From Mucilaginibacter xinganensis (GTDB lineage Bacteria; Bacteroidota; Bacteroidia; Sphingobacteriales; Sphingobacteriaceae), in NCBI GenBank assembly GCA_026225055.1, contig JAMFSA010000179.1:1-64000 (forward strand): 64,000 nucleotides of DNA. The letters are read 5' to 3'. A program made the position numbers and the translations under genes. Below are positions 1 through 7,522 of the stretch, in pieces (position 1 is the first letter of the stretch; every line of letters starts with the position of its first letter). A model generated the notes under the pieces. It searched no databases and was not told the origin of the DNA. It was given only the letters and a program-made list of their open reading frames with translations.

Positions 1-107
1 CACGAAGATAGTGTGTATATATTACACATTAAATTTTATTTATATTTTTTGGATTAGGAATTATCACATATCTTTAAACGATATTTAATTATTAAATTAT
101 ATAGTCT

Positions 108-797
108 TTGGAAATACATCTACCTCATCTTGATTCAGTCTTTTCGACAGATTGCGTGATCTTTGGTTTTGAAGCGGGAGAGCTTAAAGTACTGCTAATT
201 GAGCGTAACGAAGAACCTTTTAAAGACTGGTACGCGCTGCCAGGAAATATTGTAGGCCCCGACGAAAGTGTAGACGCTGCCGCGCAGCGTATATTGTATG
301 AGTTAACCGGCCTGCATGATCTGCCTATGCGCCAGTTCCATACTTTTGGTGAGGTAAACAGGCACCCGCAGGGCAGGGTAGTAACCATTGCTTATTTTGC
401 GCTGATACGCATCGGCGGGCAAAAAGATCTGATGCCGATAACGCAATATGCCCGAAAAGCATTCTGGCACCCGGTTAATGACCTGCCTACGCTGGCGTTT
501 GATCATACCGATATTTTTAAAAGAGCTTTCAAAAAAATTCGTGCTAAATTAAATTACGAGCCAATAGCTTTTGAATTGCTGCCCGAAAAATTCACGCTTA
601 CACAACTGCAATCTCTATATGAAGCCGTTTTGAGCAAGCAATTGGATAAACGTAACTTCCGTAAAAAAATGCTGAGCTACGGCTTTTTAAAGGAGCTTGC
701 CGAAAAGCAAAAAGGCGTTTCATACCGCGCTGCCAAACTTTACAAATTCGACAGGCGCAAATACGCTAAGATATTCCAGAACGAATTGGCCTCTTAG
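108..797 (+). CDS. NrtR-like transcriptional regulator (Nudix domain plus winged helix)
   Basis: 229 aa. An N-terminal Nudix fold (about residues 12-140) is followed by a basic winged-helix segment (about 150-225), the layout of NrtR-type repressors, which sense ADP-ribose-like metabolites and control NAD or sugar pathways. The Nudix box (46-69) is degenerate: the region that should read REUxEE reads RILYEL, so hydrolysis is unlikely and ligand sensing is more probable. The only usable start is TTG at 108, because an in-frame TAG sits at 102-104 and no ATG follows nearby. The target genes are not evident in the window; the sugar kinase downstream is convergent. Family call is firm, ligand unknown. 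Confidence 0.85.
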   Translation: MEIHLPHLDSVFSTDCVIFGFEAGELKVLLIERNEEPFKDWYALPGNIVGPDESVDAAAQRILYELTGLHDLPMRQFHTFGEVNRHPQGRVVTIAYFALIRIGGQKDLMPITQYARKAFWHPVNDLPTLAFDHTDIFKRAFKKIRAKLNYEPIAFELLPEKFTLTQLQSLYEAVLSKQLDKRNFRKKMLSYGFLKELAEKQKGVSYRAAKLYKFDRRKYAKIFQNELAS

Positions 798-875
798 TCA
801 GTTGCTTCGCGTCATTATGCTTCGCAGTCATTAGTCATTGCGCTGCGCTGTCATTGGGTCATTAAAATATACTTC

Positions 876-918
876 AAAAAAAATAGCGATGGGTTTGAAA
901 TCCATCGCTATTTTTTTG
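876..918. terminator. Bidirectional rho-independent terminator
   Basis: A 9-bp stem (TAGCGATGG 884-892 with CCATCGCTA 902-910) has an A-run on the left and a T-run on the right. It lies between the convergent NrtR-like and sugar-kinase genes and can serve both strands. Confidence 0.85.
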
Positions 919-937
919 TGGTATTGTTAAACGCTAA

Positions 938-1798
938 TTACAATTGTGACGGCGCTAACTCCAAATGGTATTTAACCAGGTCATCTATAGGCGAGCGGAT
1001 GATGCGGCCTACTACCATGCCGTTTTCGGTAGCAACTTCTTCCAGCACGTTGCGGAAGTTGTAACCTACTGAACCAATACAGTTAAAAGTATATTTTTGA
1101 TAATCCGGGTAATGTGTCACCAGGTTGCGGAAAAAGTCTTCGAATGATGTACGAACAATGTTTCTTGAATACTCAATGTTCACAATGTTATCATACACAA
1201 ATTTGCTGAAGCTTGCGCAAAAGCGGTTAGCCCTTGGCTGTGTATAAACAATCTCGTTTATATCGTCAGGAGTAAGCTTAAAGGTTTCCCAAAAGTTTTT
1301 GCGTACAGCCTCAGGCATGTAGCCTCTTATATAATCGGTTAATAATTTTTTACCTATATAGCAACCGCTGCCTTCGTCGCCTAAAATATAAGCTCCTGAA
1401 TCAATATTAGCGGTAACTTCTTTACCATCATAAACACAGGTGTTTGTTCCTGTACCCAATATTGCTGCAAATCCTTCTGTAGTGCCTAATAAAGCCCTTG
1501 CTGCGGCCAACAAATCATGACCTACATTGATCTTTGACTTGGTAAATACTGCCTGCATCGCATTTTCAACTATCTGGCGCATATCAGCTGTTGAGCAGCC
1601 CGCACCGTAGTAATTAACTTCGGTTATAGCATCTTTATCCAGGTCGGTCGGAAGATTCTCGTTCAGCGACTGAATAATGTATTCTTCATTTGAAAAATAA
1701 GGATTGTAACCCTCGGTATTGAAATAAACTTTCTTACCCTCCTCGGTAACCAGGCACCAGTTAGTTTTGGTTGAGCCACCGTCAGCAATTATGATCAT
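938..1798 (-). CDS. BadF/BadG-type ATPase, probable N-acetylglucosamine-like kinase
   Basis: 286 aa, cytoplasmic ASKHA-fold kinase. The phosphate-1 loop DGGSTKTNW (residues 6-14), the catalytic-Asp motif GHDLLAAAR (Asp95), the phosphate-2/adenosine motif GTGTNT (115-120) and GDEGSG (140-145) are all present. Length and motifs match the BadF/BadG/BcrA/BcrD family as found in Bacteroidota, where members phosphorylate amino sugars such as GlcNAc or glucosamine. Substrate cannot be read from sequence. It is transcribed alone, away from the ThuA gene across a 439-bp gap, and ends at the shared terminator at 876-918. Confidence 0.85.
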   Translation of the reverse strand: MIIIADGGSTKTNWCLVTEEGKKVYFNTEGYNPYFSNEEYIIQSLNENLPTDLDKDAITEVNYYGAGCSTADMRQIVENAMQAVFTKSKINVGHDLLAAARALLGTTEGFAAILGTGTNTCVYDGKEVTANIDSGAYILGDEGSGCYIGKKLLTDYIRGYMPEAVRKNFWETFKLTPDDINEIVYTQPRANRFCASFSKFVYDNIVNIEYSRNIVRTSFEDFFRNLVTHYPDYQKYTFNCIGSVGYNFRNVLEEVATENGMVVGRIIRSPIDDLVKYHLELAPSQL

Positions 1799-2237
1799 AA
1801 ATTATGTTTTTAAAAAAATCGGTTAAAAGTATGATTTACTTATTGTAAAAAGAACACTTAGGGTCATTAAAAATAAAATTCGAGGTCAAAAAAATGATTT
1901 ACAAATTTCAGAGACAATTTATTTGATGTTCAAAAAAAACAAAAAAACAGCTAAATGGGGTTCTTTAACTGCAAAATCGTTTAATCACATCAATGCAAAT
2001 TGGTTTTACCCTTAATGGTTGCGTGCAATTTTATGCAATTATATGTATTTACGATGAAATTTTTAAGCAATTTTTTGAACTACAAGAGAAAAATTACATA
2101 CAGTCCAGTAGTAATTAATCAGGTTTAATTGTATAAAGCGATAATTGGAAAAGTGTAGTTGTTTGTAGTGATGTTGTAGTGGTTACCTGCAAGTTGAAGT
2201 TTTATATCTTTAGCTTATCATCATTAAACCACAAATC
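1799..2237. other. Divergent intergenic region, AT-rich
   Basis: No gene is seen between the divergent sugar-kinase and ThuA genes. It holds three copies of TGCAAWTT (1994-2001, 2024-2030, 2034-2040), which may be regulator sites, and a weak -7-like TATCTTTA close to the ThuA start. Both promoters must lie here. Confidence 0.4.
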
Positions 2238-3086
2238 ATGCGTTTAGCTACCAAAATTAAACCAATATTTATAGCTCTTTGTTTTCTTTTTTGTTTTACA
2301 ATAATCAACGCGCAAAGCAGTAAGCCACAATTTAAGGTAATAGCATTTTACACGGCCAAAAACGATCAGGCACACATCAGCTTTGTGCATGAAGCCAACA
2401 AACGTTTCCCTCAACTGGCGGCTGAGTATCATTTTGCTTATGATTCAACCTCTAACTGGAATAACCTTAACGCCGGGTTCCTTTCACATTACCAGGTGGT
2501 GATATTCCTGGATACCCGGCCCGAAGAGCCTGCCCAGCGTGCGGCCTTTCAAAAATATATGGAAAATGGGGGAGGGTGGATGGGCTTTCACTTCTCGGCC
2601 TTTGCCTTAACGCCATCGGATGTAAACGCTAACTGGGATTGGTACCACAATGTGTTTTTAGGGTCGGGGCAGTATGTAAGCAATACCTGGCGGCCAACAT
2701 CGGCCATATTGCGTGTAGAAGATCGTCAGCACCCGGCTACCAGGGATCTGCCTGAAACTTTTAAATCAGCGCCAAATGAATGGTACCGCTGGGAATTTGA
2801 TCTGCGGAAAAACCCGGATATAAAAATATTATGCTCCATTGATTCAACCAGCTTTCCGCTGGGCACCGGGCCAAAACAGAGCGAAATATGGCACAGCGGC
2901 TATTACCCGGTAGTGTGGACAAACAGAAATTATAAAATGATATACTTTAACATGGGCCATAATGATATTGATTATGAACACCATACCAATAAAGACCTTT
3001 CGCATACTTTTGACAGCCCAATGGAAGAAAAATTGATAATTAATGCGCTGCTATGGTTAGGTACAGGGAAAAAGACGAATAAATGA
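2238..3086 (+). CDS. Secreted ThuA-domain protein
   Basis: 282 aa with a signal peptide ending near ANAQ-like NAQS (about residue 26). The rest is a ThuA/trehalose-utilisation fold (class I glutamine-amidotransferase-like): FKVIAFYT opens the first strand, GGGWMGFH sits at the nucleophile-elbow position, and W/H-rich segments follow. ThuA-like proteins occur with sugar dehydrogenases in glycoside catabolism, and one of those lies about 5 kb downstream. No catalytic Cys is present at the elbow, as is common for the family. Exported to the periplasm; exact role unknown. Confidence 0.85.
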   Translation: MRLATKIKPIFIALCFLFCFTIINAQSSKPQFKVIAFYTAKNDQAHISFVHEANKRFPQLAAEYHFAYDSTSNWNNLNAGFLSHYQVVIFLDTRPEEPAQRAAFQKYMENGGGWMGFHFSAFALTPSDVNANWDWYHNVFLGSGQYVSNTWRPTSAILRVEDRQHPATRDLPETFKSAPNEWYRWEFDLRKNPDIKILCSIDSTSFPLGTGPKQSEIWHSGYYPVVWTNRNYKMIYFNMGHNDIDYEHHTNKDLSHTFDSPMEEKLIINALLWLGTGKKTNK

Positions 3087-3390
3087 TTCGGCTATATCGG
3101 GTAATTACAGTCTGTTCTTTTTTTGGAATTTTAAGTTCACCCTTGAATTTTTCCATCACAGATCATGAATTTCTCCCGGTAAAAATGAAAAGCTGATTTT
3201 TTATTTTTTTTCTGCGAAAATATTTCCCCCCAATTGTAAAAAACATGAGAAATATTATTGTACTGGATAATATTACCCATGTTTTAAATAATATAATACA
3301 ATTATTCTTTAGCGGAGTGTAATTTAAACAAATTACATATAAAATGAGTTGTAATAAGTCATAAAATTAGCTATAATTGTATCTTCATAT

Positions 3391-3471
3391 GGTAAGTATC
3401 ACTACTTACTTATTGTGATAAGGTTTAGGTTTAAGCCTCCAAGCAGCGAGTGCGAGGAGGCTTTATTTTTT
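3391..3471 (+). ncRNA. Candidate small RNA or orphan attenuator
   Basis: A strong terminator hairpin (AAGCCTCC 3433-3440 with GGAGGCTT 3456-3463, then TATTTTTT) lies 350 bp after the last gene on this strand. Just upstream are two mutually exclusive stems: GTAAGT 3392-3397 with ACTTAC 3404-3409, and TATCAC 3397-3402 with GTGATA 3415-3420. No reading frame is attached. No family match recognised; transcription is inferred. Confidence 0.4.
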
Positions 3472-3569
3472 GCCAATTTCACAGCGGTTAACATTTAATC
3501 CTATTAGGATAATAATAGAATCTTAACTTTATACAATTCAATTAATTTTCCTTTTTAGCTATATTTTTG

Positions 3570-3577
3570 CATCTTTG
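3570..3577 (+). promoter_or_regulatory. Candidate -7 box for tRNA-Arg
   Basis: CATCTTTG matches the Bacteroidota TAnnTTTG box except at its first base and lies about 50 nt upstream of the tRNA, in a T-rich stretch. Confidence 0.35.
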
Positions 3578-3629
3578 CACTTTCAAAAAAACAGAGCAAG
3601 TAAAATTGCTGTAATGAATTTTTGAAGAT

Positions 3630-3703
3630 GGTCCTATAGCTCAGCTGGATAGAGCAACAGATTTCTAATCTGTAGGTCTCTGGTTCGAATCCAGATGGGA
3701 TCA
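3630..3703 (+). tRNA. trnR-TCT: tRNA-Arg (anticodon TCT)
   Basis: 74 nt folding into a full cloverleaf. The acceptor GGTCCTA pairs with TGGGATC (two G-U pairs) with discriminator A at 3703. The D arm is GCTC/GAGC. The anticodon stem ACAGA/TCTGT encloses loop TTTCTAA with anticodon TCT at 3664-3666, reading AGA. The T arm carries GGTTCGAATCC. CCA is not encoded. A terminator follows at once, so it is a single-tRNA unit. Confidence 0.95.
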
Positions 3704-3752
3704 CGTTTTAAGTTAGAAGCCTCAAGTCGGAAGATTTGAGGCTTTTTTGTTT
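3697..3752 (+). repeat. Direct repeat copy 1: tRNA 3' end plus terminator
   Basis: Begins with the last tRNA bases GGGATCA, then C, a short spacer and the hairpin AAGCCTCAA (3717-3725) / TTGAGGCTT (3736-3744) with a T-run. The same block, with a few changes, recurs at 5322-5376. The hairpin alone recurs at 6065-6098. It could be an attachment-site-like duplication. Confidence 0.6.
3717..3748 (+). terminator. Rho-independent terminator of tRNA-Arg
   Basis: 9-bp stem AAGCCTCAA/TTGAGGCTT followed by TTTTTGTTTT. Confidence 0.85.
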
Positions 3753-3759
3753 TGACGCA

Positions 3760-3809
3760 GTTCAGCTGAAAGCTGAACATGTTTTAGGTCGAAGTTGAAA
3801 ACTTCGACC
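3760..3809. repeat. Two small palindromes behind the tRNA
   Basis: GTTCAGC (3760-3766) pairs with GCTGAAC (3772-3778), and GGTCGAAGTT (3787-3796) pairs with AACTTCGACC (3800-3809) around GAA. Neither has a T-run. They sit at the left edge of the putative tRNA-associated module. Confidence 0.5.
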
Positions 3810-3827
3810 AGTGGGGGGGATTTATAA

Positions 3828-4112
3828 TTACTGATACCTTCTATTACTCCCTCCCACGACAATACACAATATCATAAAAACCAGTAATACCGCAATTATC
3901 AAATAAGACCAGTTGTTTGCAAAATTTAGGGTATAACGATTTGCATTGGGGTCGTAAACAAATAACTTTTTTGTAGTTCTGTCAAAATAAAATAAAAATC
4001 TATAGTATTTATCTTCTTTTTCCCTTTCTTGTGCCATAACTAATTGAAATTTAAAAACAAAATGATTATCATTAACATTACTGGCAATATTAAATGTCAA
4101 TCTATATCCCAT
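3828..4112 (-). CDS. Small single-pass membrane protein, unknown
   Basis: 94 aa from the first ATG, or 69 aa from Met26 (MAQEREKEDK). One hydrophobic segment near the C-terminus (about residues 69-88) is followed by a short basic tail (NRRYQ). The soluble part has an aromatic-rich stretch (YYRFLFYFDR) and looks beta-stranded. I recognise no family. It is divergent from mltG 115 bp away and lies inside the region bounded by copies of the tRNA terminator, so it may be cargo. Coding status is moderate. Confidence 0.5.
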   Translation of the reverse strand: MGYRLTFNIASNVNDNHFVFKFQLVMAQEREKEDKYYRFLFYFDRTTKKLFVYDPNANRYTLNFANNWSYLIIAVLLVFMILCIVVGGSNRRYQ

Positions 4113-4226
4113 AAACGTAAGGTTAAATGCTCATATTATTAAGAAAAATCCCTGAATTTTAAGGCACTTGTTATATCTTAGAGACTGTATTATTTTCATG
4201 TTGATATTTAAATAGAGGCTCATGCA

Positions 4227-5264
4227 ATGAAAGTTTTAAAGTTTCTTAGTGTTTTAGTGATTCTTGCAATCATCGTTTTTTCATATTGGATTTACAGATC
4301 GCTGAATACCCCCTATGCGCACAATAAAAATAACCAATATATACAAATCCCACATGGCTCATCCCCCGGCCAAATAGTAGCTAAACTTGCTTCTGAAGGA
4401 ATCCTTTCTTCCCAAATTCCGCTGAAAATATATCTGAAAATTACAGGTACCGGCAATGAGATGCAGGCAGGTGAATATCTATTCGATTCACCAATTACAC
4501 CGCTTGAGGTACTGGGGGAACTGAAAAGCGGAAGACTAAGAACTGTGAAATTTACCATCCCGGAAGGTTTTACTCGTTTTGATATTGCTAAAAGAATAGC
4601 CGAGCAATTCCCTCAAAATCAACCGGCAGGCGAAAATTCTGCCTTGAAACTTATGGAGGATATTTCACTCATTAAAGATATAGCTCCGGAAGCTAAAAAT
4701 CTTGAAGGTTATATGTATCCAAACACTTACTATTTCCCACGCTCTGTTACCACTCAGGCTATCATAAAGAAAATGGTTGGGGAGTTTAAAAAGGTTTGGA
4801 AGCCGGAATATGCAGATCGAGCGTTTAAATTGAAACTGACACCGTACCAGATAATTACCATTGCTTCTCTTATCGAAACCGAATCGCGATTGAACGAGGA
4901 GCGACCTATTATAGCTTCAGTAATCTATAATCGGCTGAACAAAGGAATGCCGCTTGGGATAGATCAGACGGTTGTTTACATAGCGAAGATGGAAAATCAT
5001 TGGGATGGGACAATATACAAAAGCGACTTGGAATCAAATTCTCCGTACAATACCAGAAAGTTTGTCGGTCTTCCTCCGGGCCCGATTTCGTCAGTTTCTG
5101 AAAGCTCCATCAAAGCCGCCCTTTATCCTGCCACCACAAACTATATTTATTACGTTTTAAACGTGGAGAAAAACGATAAATCTCATAGGTTTTATTCAAC
5201 CGCTGCAGAATTCGAACATGGTAAAGCTGCCTATCAAGCTTGGTTGAAAAAGGAGCGTAGATGA
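4227..5264 (+). CDS. mltG: Endolytic murein transglycosylase MltG (YceG-like)
   Basis: 345 aa, the usual size. One N-terminal membrane anchor (about residues 5-24) places the enzyme in the periplasm, where it cuts nascent glycan strands and ends their growth. A LysM-like region follows, then the catalytic domain with SLIETES; Glu217 matches the essential glutamate of E. coli MltG. YNTRKFVGLPPGPIS is the family's C-terminal motif. No terA/division genes are adjacent. Its position between duplicated tRNA-end repeats suggests an acquired or second copy rather than the housekeeping one, which cannot be checked here. Confidence 0.9.
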   Translation: MKVLKFLSVLVILAIIVFSYWIYRSLNTPYAHNKNNQYIQIPHGSSPGQIVAKLASEGILSSQIPLKIYLKITGTGNEMQAGEYLFDSPITPLEVLGELKSGRLRTVKFTIPEGFTRFDIAKRIAEQFPQNQPAGENSALKLMEDISLIKDIAPEAKNLEGYMYPNTYYFPRSVTTQAIIKKMVGEFKKVWKPEYADRAFKLKLTPYQIITIASLIETESRLNEERPIIASVIYNRLNKGMPLGIDQTVVYIAKMENHWDGTIYKSDLESNSPYNTRKFVGLPPGPISSVSESSIKAALYPATTNYIYYVLNVEKNDKSHRFYSTAAEFEHGKAAYQAWLKKERR

Positions 5265-5321
5265 AAGATTTTATATAAGGATAATATGTTTTGCAGGGTT
5301 TTAACCTATCGCTCATCAATA

Positions 5322-5376
5322 GGGATCACGTTTAAGTTCAAAGCCTCAAGTCGGAAAGATTTGAGGCTTTTCTATT
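5322..5376 (+). repeat. Direct repeat copy 2: tRNA 3' end plus terminator
   Basis: GGGATCACG is followed by the hairpin AAGCCTCAA (5341-5349) / TTGAGGCTT (5361-5369), with the same spacer order as 3697-3752. Only seven tRNA bases are present, so it is not a tRNA. It also acts as a plausible terminator for mltG. Confidence 0.6.
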
Positions 5377-5407
5377 TGATAGTTACGGAAGGTGCAGGTT
5401 GAAGCCG

Positions 5408-5932
5408 TTAAAACATATTTTTGTTTTTTCTTATATAATCTATGTTTAACGTATTTAAATCATCTTCATAAAGAAAAAACTTTTGGTCAAGTGTTTCAAA
5501 AATGTCATTTGCTGTTTCTCCCATTTCCTCTAAAAGAGTTTTTCGTTCATCCCTGTTTTTTGGAACGATGCTGTCAGGAAATTGGTTAATTGCTTCTTGC
5601 AGAATGTCTGCTGTTTTGTTTGCATTAATTTCTTTTAATGATATAACTGTATCGTGTGCAAAGTTGCCCGAAGAGTTATAGAAATATTGGTTAAAGCCGC
5701 CGTTATTTATTTCCCTCTCCAGGTTTTGGTTAAAGTAAAAACTCTTTTGGTATTCTGTTAGTTTGTCAATACCATTACCCCACGAACATAATTCGCAAAC
5801 GAAATTGTCGATTTCTATTATACTGCTGTTAACGTCGTCTGCGGCAAGAAGTATTTCCAGGTCAAATTTTTTATTTTTTTGATTATTGTTTAAGTTGTGG
5901 TAAGGCTTAAACAGCTTATTAAATATACTCAT
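5408..5932 (-). CDS. DUF4375/DMP19-like protein
   Basis: 174 aa, cytoplasmic, no signal peptide. The central block with EREINNGGFNQYFYNSSG (about residues 92-109), followed by an alpha-helical region with acidic C-terminus, is characteristic of the DMP19/DUF4375 family, some of whose members are DNA-mimic or immunity-like proteins. Function here is unknown. The gene stands alone between copies 2 and 3 of the tRNA-terminator hairpin and is AT-rich compared with the genes after 6.2 kb, which fits insertion behind the tRNA. Confidence 0.7.
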   Translation of the reverse strand: MSIFNKLFKPYHNLNNNQKNKKFDLEILLAADDVNSSIIEIDNFVCELCSWGNGIDKLTEYQKSFYFNQNLEREINNGGFNQYFYNSSGNFAHDTVISLKEINANKTADILQEAINQFPDSIVPKNRDERKTLLEEMGETANDIFETLDQKFFLYEDDLNTLNIDYIRKNKNMF

Positions 5933-6064
5933 TAGTGGTGATAGTTTTTAAGAATATGATATGGTAAAGGTTGCTGCGTATATGTTTAACAAAGTATGCA
6001 ATTTCATTCAATATTTTCATGAATTATTCGGGAAAAAAGCAACAGAGACCACAGAGAAAGCTGA

Positions 6065-6098
6065 AAGCCTCAAGTCGAAAGATTTGAGGCTTTTTTGT
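6065..6098 (+). terminator. Third copy of the tRNA-type terminator hairpin
   Basis: AAGCCTCAA (6065-6073) / TTGAGGCTT (6084-6092) plus TTTTTGTTTT, nearly identical to the tRNA-Arg terminator, but without the GGGATCAC block. No plus-strand gene ends immediately before it. Confidence 0.7.
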
Positions 6099-6130
6099 TT
6101 TAATTGCTGATGCACTGTACCATCACAATT

Positions 6131-6208
6131 CCCTTGTGCTCTTTGTGAAACTCTCTGTGCCCTTTGTGGTTAACTTATCACAGAGATTTTCACAAAGGAA
6201 CACGGAGC
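6131..6208. repeat. Inverted-repeat element, CTTTGTG family
   Basis: Left arm (about 6133-6159) and right arm (about 6179-6207) are imperfect inverted copies built on CTTTGTGAAA and CTCTGTG. A relative lies at 38721-38812. Confidence 0.6.
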
Positions 6209-6224
6209 TAAGCCTAAACATTCA

Positions 6225-7349
6225 CTAAGGTTTCAACTCCGCCAATACAAATTTCTTAACCGGTGATATCTGCCCGAAGATGTCTGTTATCTGTAGTGTG
6301 ATGTAATAATCCTGGCTTTTAAGGTTCATGTTATTTACCACTACATTTACACTGGTCAAGTCCGGGTCAATGCCTTTTATTGATGCGATAGGGCTACCTG
6401 TATAGGTGTTGTTATCAAATATATGCACCTCGTAGCTTAACTGTGGGGTAGCTGTTTTCAGTACGCTCCAGTCAACAAATATCTTCTTTTGTGAGTGATC
6501 GTAATAAGCGGCCAGATCATAGATATCGGCAGGAATAATTTCAGGCTGATCCTTCTGTTTTACAGCATATTTGGTTTTCTTTTGCCACGGACTTGTTCCG
6601 CATGAAGTTGCCTTAACGCCGTCATCGCCATAACGCTCTGCTTTCCACGATCCTTCTCCTGCTTCAGCCACCAACGTATCAGGGTGTACCCATTTGTATT
6701 GATCGGTCAGCATCCAGTATGATCGGTACACTGCTGTACGGGTGTGCTTTTGATCATCAGCAAAATTTTCCAGGAAACTGCCGATGTCACTGTGCAGCAT
6801 CGCGTTTTTTTCGGGCACCGTAAAGGTTACGTAGTGGACATAGGTTTTTTCGGTATGGTCATAGATCCAATAGCCAACCTGTGTGGTTGAATCGTTTATA
6901 GCCCACCGCCTTATAATATTGGTATACCATTGGTTAGGCTTCCAGCCGAAGTCAGCATGCGAATGCAGGCCCGTTCCCTCACCGCCAAAGCCACCAACAA
7001 AAGTTAAAGGGGCTTTATATGCCGAAGAGATCTGGATCTTATTAGGGAAATCCCAGATAGAAAAAATGTTATTAGGTATGCGGCCCTCTGTTGGCCCGGC
7101 TAATTGTATGCCGCAATATCCGCCGCTTTTACCAATGCCGAATTGCACACTGCAGGCATAAGTGAAAGGAGCAAGTCCATCCGCAGGTATCATTACATCA
7201 GCCATCATTAATTGGTTGCTATATTTTGCCATGCCGACTGTTTTAACATATGGCCCCCATTTAGGGCAGCTTTGCTGTTGCGCGGAACCATGTAATACAA
7301 TCGTAAACGGCAAAATGACTGTTAATAGGTGTTTGAATTTTAATTTCAT
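6225..7349 (-). CDS. Secreted DUF3472-domain protein
   Basis: 374 aa with a signal peptide (cleavage near GSAQ, about residue 24). Gly- and Trp-rich segments (GGFGGEGTG, HADFGWKPNQWY) match DUF3472, a beta-rich domain in secreted Bacteroidota proteins that are often near polysaccharide-use genes. The C-terminal 80-90 residues look like an Ig/fibronectin-type fold. It follows the Gfo/Idh/MocA gene on the same strand, but has its own upstream motif (7414-7430) shared with that gene, suggesting common control. Enzymatic activity unproven. Confidence 0.8.
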   Translation of the reverse strand: MKLKFKHLLTVILPFTIVLHGSAQQQSCPKWGPYVKTVGMAKYSNQLMMADVMIPADGLAPFTYACSVQFGIGKSGGYCGIQLAGPTEGRIPNNIFSIWDFPNKIQISSAYKAPLTFVGGFGGEGTGLHSHADFGWKPNQWYTNIIRRWAINDSTTQVGYWIYDHTEKTYVHYVTFTVPEKNAMLHSDIGSFLENFADDQKHTRTAVYRSYWMLTDQYKWVHPDTLVAEAGEGSWKAERYGDDGVKATSCGTSPWQKKTKYAVKQKDQPEIIPADIYDLAAYYDHSQKKIFVDWSVLKTATPQLSYEVHIFDNNTYTGSPIASIKGIDPDLTSVNVVVNNMNLKSQDYYITLQITDIFGQISPVKKFVLAELKP

Positions 7350-7413
7350 TAGTGTTTAGTTTGATGTTTAACCAAGGTATTAATACACAGTATGATAATC
7401 AGTGATTGACACC

Positions 7414-7430
7414 GCACAAACGATTGCATA
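7414..7430. promoter_or_regulatory. Operator-like motif, copy 1
   Basis: GCACAAACGATTGCATA lies 65 bp upstream of the DUF3472 start. It agrees at 16 of 17 positions with 8957-8973 upstream of the next gene. The core CAAACGATTG is near-palindromic with a central CpG, as in LacI-family operators. Confidence 0.6.
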
Positions 7431-7522
7431 CTTACATAACGTAAAAGGAAATCCCGGAAAGCTGGTGCTTATCCGGGATTGATAGCCGGGGCTATTAACT
7501 AAATTAACTGAACTTATTATAT

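Noticed and set aside
5322..5376. A second tRNA
   Set aside because: Only the last seven tRNA bases and the terminator are repeated.
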